In this document: piece after piece, positions 61,277-64,000 of the stretch
How positions within the stretch are numbered: the stretch's first letter is position 1
Layout: each line of letters begins with the position of its first letter
DNA from: Brevundimonas sp.
Lineage (GTDB): Bacteria; Pseudomonadota; Alphaproteobacteria; Caulobacterales; Caulobacteraceae
Direction of reading: 5' to 3'
Length of the DNA: 64,000 nt
NCBI GenBank assembly: GCA_003248965.1
Contig: QFQU01000009.1
Span: forward strand, 62,001 to 126,000
Translations under genes and position numbers: made by a program
The notes under the pieces: model-generated
What the model was told of the DNA's origin: nothing
Seen by the model: the letters and a program-made list of their open reading frames with translations, nothing else
Database searches by the model: none

Positions 61277-61585
61277 ATGACCCAGATTCGCACCGCCCGT
61301 TTCGCCATCGGCCAGGCCGTCCGCCACCGCGACGACGCCTTCAAGGGCGTGGTCATGGATGTCGACCAAGCCTATGCCGGTCCTGCCGTCGATCTGGGCC
61401 TTCTGCAGGCCGATCAGCCCTTCTATCGCGTGTTCGCCCTGGGCGACGACGGCGGCTTCATCGCCTATGCCGCCGAATCGTCGCTGGAGGCTGGCGGTCG
61501 GGCCCTGGACCCTGGCGAGATCGCACGCTGGTTCGCCACCGATGACCAAGGCCATCACGCCCCGCTTGACGCGGGCCTGCACTGA
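61277..61585 (+). CDS. hspQ: Heat shock protein HspQ
   Basis: A 102-residue HspQ. It has RFAIGQAVRHRDDAFKGVVMDVDQAY, seen as FAIGQAVRHRD and GVVMDVD, QPFYRVFALGDDGG and YAAESSLEA. HspQ affects DnaA stability and is a Lon specificity factor in enterobacteria. The ATG at 61277 was chosen since upstream in-frame sequence is not HspQ-like. Confidence 0.93.
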   Translation: MTQIRTARFAIGQAVRHRDDAFKGVVMDVDQAYAGPAVDLGLLQADQPFYRVFALGDDGGFIAYAAESSLEAGGRALDPGEIARWFATDDQGHHAPLDAGLH

Positions 61586-61638
61586 CGGTTGGAAGGCCCG
61601 GTCGCCGGGCCTAGGATGGGCCCAAAGAGGAGCGTCCC

Positions 61639-62514
61639 ATGTCCGACTTCGAACACGTCTTCGAACAGCCGCCGGAAGGCGCCGCCGCCGACTGGACCAT
61701 CCCCCAGAACTGGGCCGCCTATACCGAGGTCGAGCACCAGACCTGGGACACCCTGTACGCGCGCCAGATGAAGATATTGCCGGGCCGCGCCTGCGAGGCC
61801 TTTCTGAACGGGCTGAAGGCGCTGGACCTGAACGCCGGCGGCATCCCCGACTTCGACGTCATCAACCCCAAGCTTCAGGCCCTGACCGGCTGGACCGTCG
61901 TCTGCGTGCCGGGCCTGGTGCCGGACGAGGTCTTCTTCGACCATCTGGCCAACCGCCGCTTCGTCTCGGGCCAGTTCATCCGTAAGCCGGATCAACTGGA
62001 CTATCTGCAGGAACCGGACATCTTCCACGACGTCTTCGGCCATGTGCCGATGCTGACCGACCCGGACTTCGCTGCCTATATGGAGGCCTATGGCAAGGGC
62101 GGACAGCGGGCGGCGTCGTTGGGGATGCTGCCCAACCTGGCGCGGCTGTACTGGTACACGGTCGAGTTCGGCCTGATGCAGGAGGCGGACGGCCTTCGCA
62201 TCTATGGCGCGGGCATCGTGTCCTCGGCGACCGAGAGTGTGTTCGCGCTGGACGACCCGTCGCCGAACCGCCTGGGCTTCGACCTGGAGCGGGTGATGCG
62301 GACCCTGTACCGGATCGACGACTTCCAGCAGGTCTATTTCGTCATCGACAGCATCGAGGCGCTGAAGGCCGTGACTCTCCAGGATTTCGGCCCGGTCTAC
62401 GCCGCGCTGAAGGGACAGGACGATCTGGCCATCGAGACCATCCTGCCCAGCGACCAGGTCTTCACGCGCGGCACCCAGGCCTATGCGGAACGCGGCGGCC
62501 GGTTCGCGGCCTGA
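61639..62514 (+). CDS. phhA: Phenylalanine 4-monooxygenase
   Basis: A 291-residue pterin-dependent hydroxylase. The iron ligands are in FHDVFGHVP (two His) and WYTVEFGL (Glu). It converts phenylalanine to tyrosine. The length matches monomeric bacterial enzymes. GAGGAG lies upstream of the ATG. No pterin dehydratase gene is seen next to it. Confidence 0.97.
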   Translation: MSDFEHVFEQPPEGAAADWTIPQNWAAYTEVEHQTWDTLYARQMKILPGRACEAFLNGLKALDLNAGGIPDFDVINPKLQALTGWTVVCVPGLVPDEVFFDHLANRRFVSGQFIRKPDQLDYLQEPDIFHDVFGHVPMLTDPDFAAYMEAYGKGGQRAASLGMLPNLARLYWYTVEFGLMQEADGLRIYGAGIVSSATESVFALDDPSPNRLGFDLERVMRTLYRIDDFQQVYFVIDSIEALKAVTLQDFGPVYAALKGQDDLAIETILPSDQVFTRGTQAYAERGGRFAA

Positions 62515-62520
62515 CCGCCG

Positions 62521-63819
62521 TCAGGTGTGGGTGATCAGGCTGTTGTGCCGCGTGTCGCGCATGCGGATGAAGGTGATCAGCGACACCCCGATCATGCCGG
62601 TCACATACCAGAAGAAGACGCTCTCCATCCCCGCGCCCTTGAACCACAGGGCGACATATTCGGCCGTGCCGCCGAACACCGCATTGGCGATGGCGTAGGG
62701 CAGGGCGACGCCGAGGGCGCGGATGTGGGCGGGGAACAGTTCGGCCTTCACCACCGCATTGATCGCCGTATAGCCCGACACGATCACCAGCCCGGCCAGC
62801 GCCAGTCCGAAGGCCGCCAGCGGGCTTTCGACCCGCGACAACAGGGTCATGATCGGCACGGTGCAGAGCACGCCCAGCACGCCGAAGGCGACCATGACCG
62901 GCCGCCGTCCGATCCGGTCGGACAGCGCCCCGACGGCGGGTTGCAGCAGCATGAAGATGAACAGGGCCGCCGCGCTGATCTCGGTCGCGGTGTTCTTTGG
63001 AAAGCCGGTGGTGTTGACCAGGAACTTCTGCAGATAGGTCGTGTAGGTATAGAAGGCCAGGGTGCCGCCCGCCGTCAGGCCGAGCACCATGAAGGCCTCC
63101 TTGGGGTGTTTGACGAACAGTTGGACGGCGCTGGACTTGGGCTTGTCCTTGACGTCCTCGGCCTTGTGCGTCTCGTCCAGCCGCCGACGCAGCCAGAAGA
63201 CGACGACCGCCAGCGCGGCCCCCACGAAGAAGGGGATGCGCCAGCCCCAACTCGCCAGCGCCGTCTCGCTGAGCGTGTTCTGCAGCACGATCAACAGCAG
63301 CAGCGCGATAAGCTGGCCCGAGATCAGGGTGACGTACTGGAAACTGGACCAGAAGCCGCGCCGATGCGGGTCGGCCATTTCCGACAGATAGGTGGCGCTG
63401 GAGCCGTATTCGCCGCCGACGCTGAGGCCCTGAAGCAGGCGCGCGAACAGCAGCAGCGCTGGGGCCGCCAGGCCGATGGTCGCATAGCCGGGCGTCAGGC
63501 CGATGATCAGCGAGCCTGTGCACATCAGCGTCACCGACAGGGTCAGGCCTGCCTTCCGTCCCTTGCGGTCGGCGTAGACGCCCATGATCCAGGCGCCGAT
63601 GGGCCGCATCAGAAAGCCGACCGCGAACACGGCGGCGGCGCTCAGCAACTGGGCGGTAGGGTCTTCGCTCGGGAAGAAGACGGGCGCGAAATACAGGGTG
63701 AAGGCCGCATAGGCGTACCAGTCGAACCACTCCACCAGATTGCCGGCCGAACCGCCGACGATGTTCTTCAGGCGACGGGCGGGGGTCATGGGTGCGTTCG
63801 GGGTCGCATCGGCGGTCAT
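62521..63819 (-). CDS. MFS transporter, metabolite:H+ symporter (MHS) family
   Basis: A 432-residue 12-helix transporter. Signatures are GNLVEWFDWYAYAAF, GAWIMGVYADRKGRKAGL, LLQGLSVGGEYGSSATYLSE and LSDRIGRRPVM. It resembles alpha-ketoglutarate (KgtP) and related dicarboxylate permeases. Substrate is not provable. It is convergent with phhA, with a gap of 6 bases. Confidence 0.93.
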   Translation of the reverse strand: MTADATPNAPMTPARRLKNIVGGSAGNLVEWFDWYAYAAFTLYFAPVFFPSEDPTAQLLSAAAVFAVGFLMRPIGAWIMGVYADRKGRKAGLTLSVTLMCTGSLIIGLTPGYATIGLAAPALLLFARLLQGLSVGGEYGSSATYLSEMADPHRRGFWSSFQYVTLISGQLIALLLLIVLQNTLSETALASWGWRIPFFVGAALAVVVFWLRRRLDETHKAEDVKDKPKSSAVQLFVKHPKEAFMVLGLTAGGTLAFYTYTTYLQKFLVNTTGFPKNTATEISAAALFIFMLLQPAVGALSDRIGRRPVMVAFGVLGVLCTVPIMTLLSRVESPLAAFGLALAGLVIVSGYTAINAVVKAELFPAHIRALGVALPYAIANAVFGGTAEYVALWFKGAGMESVFFWYVTGMIGVSLITFIRMRDTRHNSLITHT

Positions 63820-63826
63820 CGGCGCG

Positions 63827-64000
63827 TCAACCTCTCTGGAAGGGATAGAAGTCGGCGCCGAGTTTCAGGATCGCCGTCAGTTCGTCCAGCGCGCCGCGGC
63901 TTTCGACCAGCAGGTCAGGATCGGCCAGATCGGTCGGACGCAGTTCGTCGCGATACCAGCGCCCGGCCCAATCCGACAGACGCGCATTCAGGGCGTCGGT
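63827..64000 (-). CDS. C-terminal 57 residues of an unidentified protein (5' end outside window)
   Basis: The minus-strand frame is open from the window edge to a TGA at 63827-63829. It reads ...LNARLSDWAGRWYRDELRP, then DLADPDLLVESRGALDE and ends LKLGADFYPFQRG. It lies seven bases upstream of the MFS transporter start on the same strand, so the two are probably an operon. The fragment is too short to identify. Confidence 0.6.
   Translation of the reverse strand, partial: TDALNARLSDWAGRWYRDELRPTDLADPDLLVESRGALDELTAILKLGADFYPFQRG

Overview
The window is about 64 kb of high-GC chromosomal DNA from an alphaproteobacterium, most likely Caulobacterales and probably Brevundimonas or a close relative. 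Sequence signs are: the coaD, isocitrate lyase, bc1 and HspQ types; Caulobacter-style flagellin promoters (sigma-54 -24/-12 elements with CGGCA-N5-TGCCG upstream sites); a TTAACCAT (CtrA-type) motif pair; a GAAC-N7-GAAC LexA box; and a GyrA quinolone pocket with Ala and Met where E. coli has Ser83 and Asp87. The genus is inferred from memory of families, with no database search. I found no rRNA, tRNA, insertion sequence or CRISPR array, and no intergenic stretch over 300 bases.

Layout. 1-5.2 kb: end of methylmalonyl-CoA mutase with its epimerase, a two-domain lipoprotein, and the threonine degradation pair kbl-tdh separated by a palindromic intergenic element. 5.2-11.6 kb: topoisomerase IB with a coupled small protein, rlmJ, a glutamine amidotransferase, a YeiH exporter with a divergent LysR regulator, hemF and trmL. 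11.8-14.6 kb: the cytochrome bc1 operon petABC with a strong terminator. 14.7-21.2 kb: two tandem M28 peptidase lipoproteins, then a RamB/ScfR-like regulator divergent from isocitrate lyase with a perfect 25-bp palindrome between them. 21.2-36.6 kb: housekeeping and envelope genes (prs, bamD, recN, xthA, an OmpW protein, CCA-adding enzyme and others) and several conserved hypotheticals.

37-48 kb is the most unusual region. A compact phage-type module (DUF2793/glycine-rich spike, 50-residue acidic protein, holin-like protein, M15 endolysin, overlapping Rz/Rz1-like spanin pair) is organised as a chain of ATGA overlaps. It lies immediately before a flagellin cluster. The cluster has one intact flagellin, three tandem copies each carrying deletions at recurring positions, a FlaG gene, a divergent intact flagellin with its own CtrA-like motifs, and a 905-residue protein combining flagellar IN-like motifs with beta-propeller repeats. 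The first four flagellin leaders share two tandem hairpins with A-rich loops.

48-64 kb: a LexA-box-controlled ssb, an SDR-DoxX membrane operon, an EamA transporter, sodC, gyrA, a class IV aminotransferase, coaD followed by two tandem cyclophilins, a Ppx/GppA phosphatase, hspQ, phenylalanine hydroxylase, an MHS-family transporter and the end of an unidentified gene. Many genes overlap by ATGA/GTGA/TAATG junctions, so translational coupling is common. Convergent genes often share stop codons.
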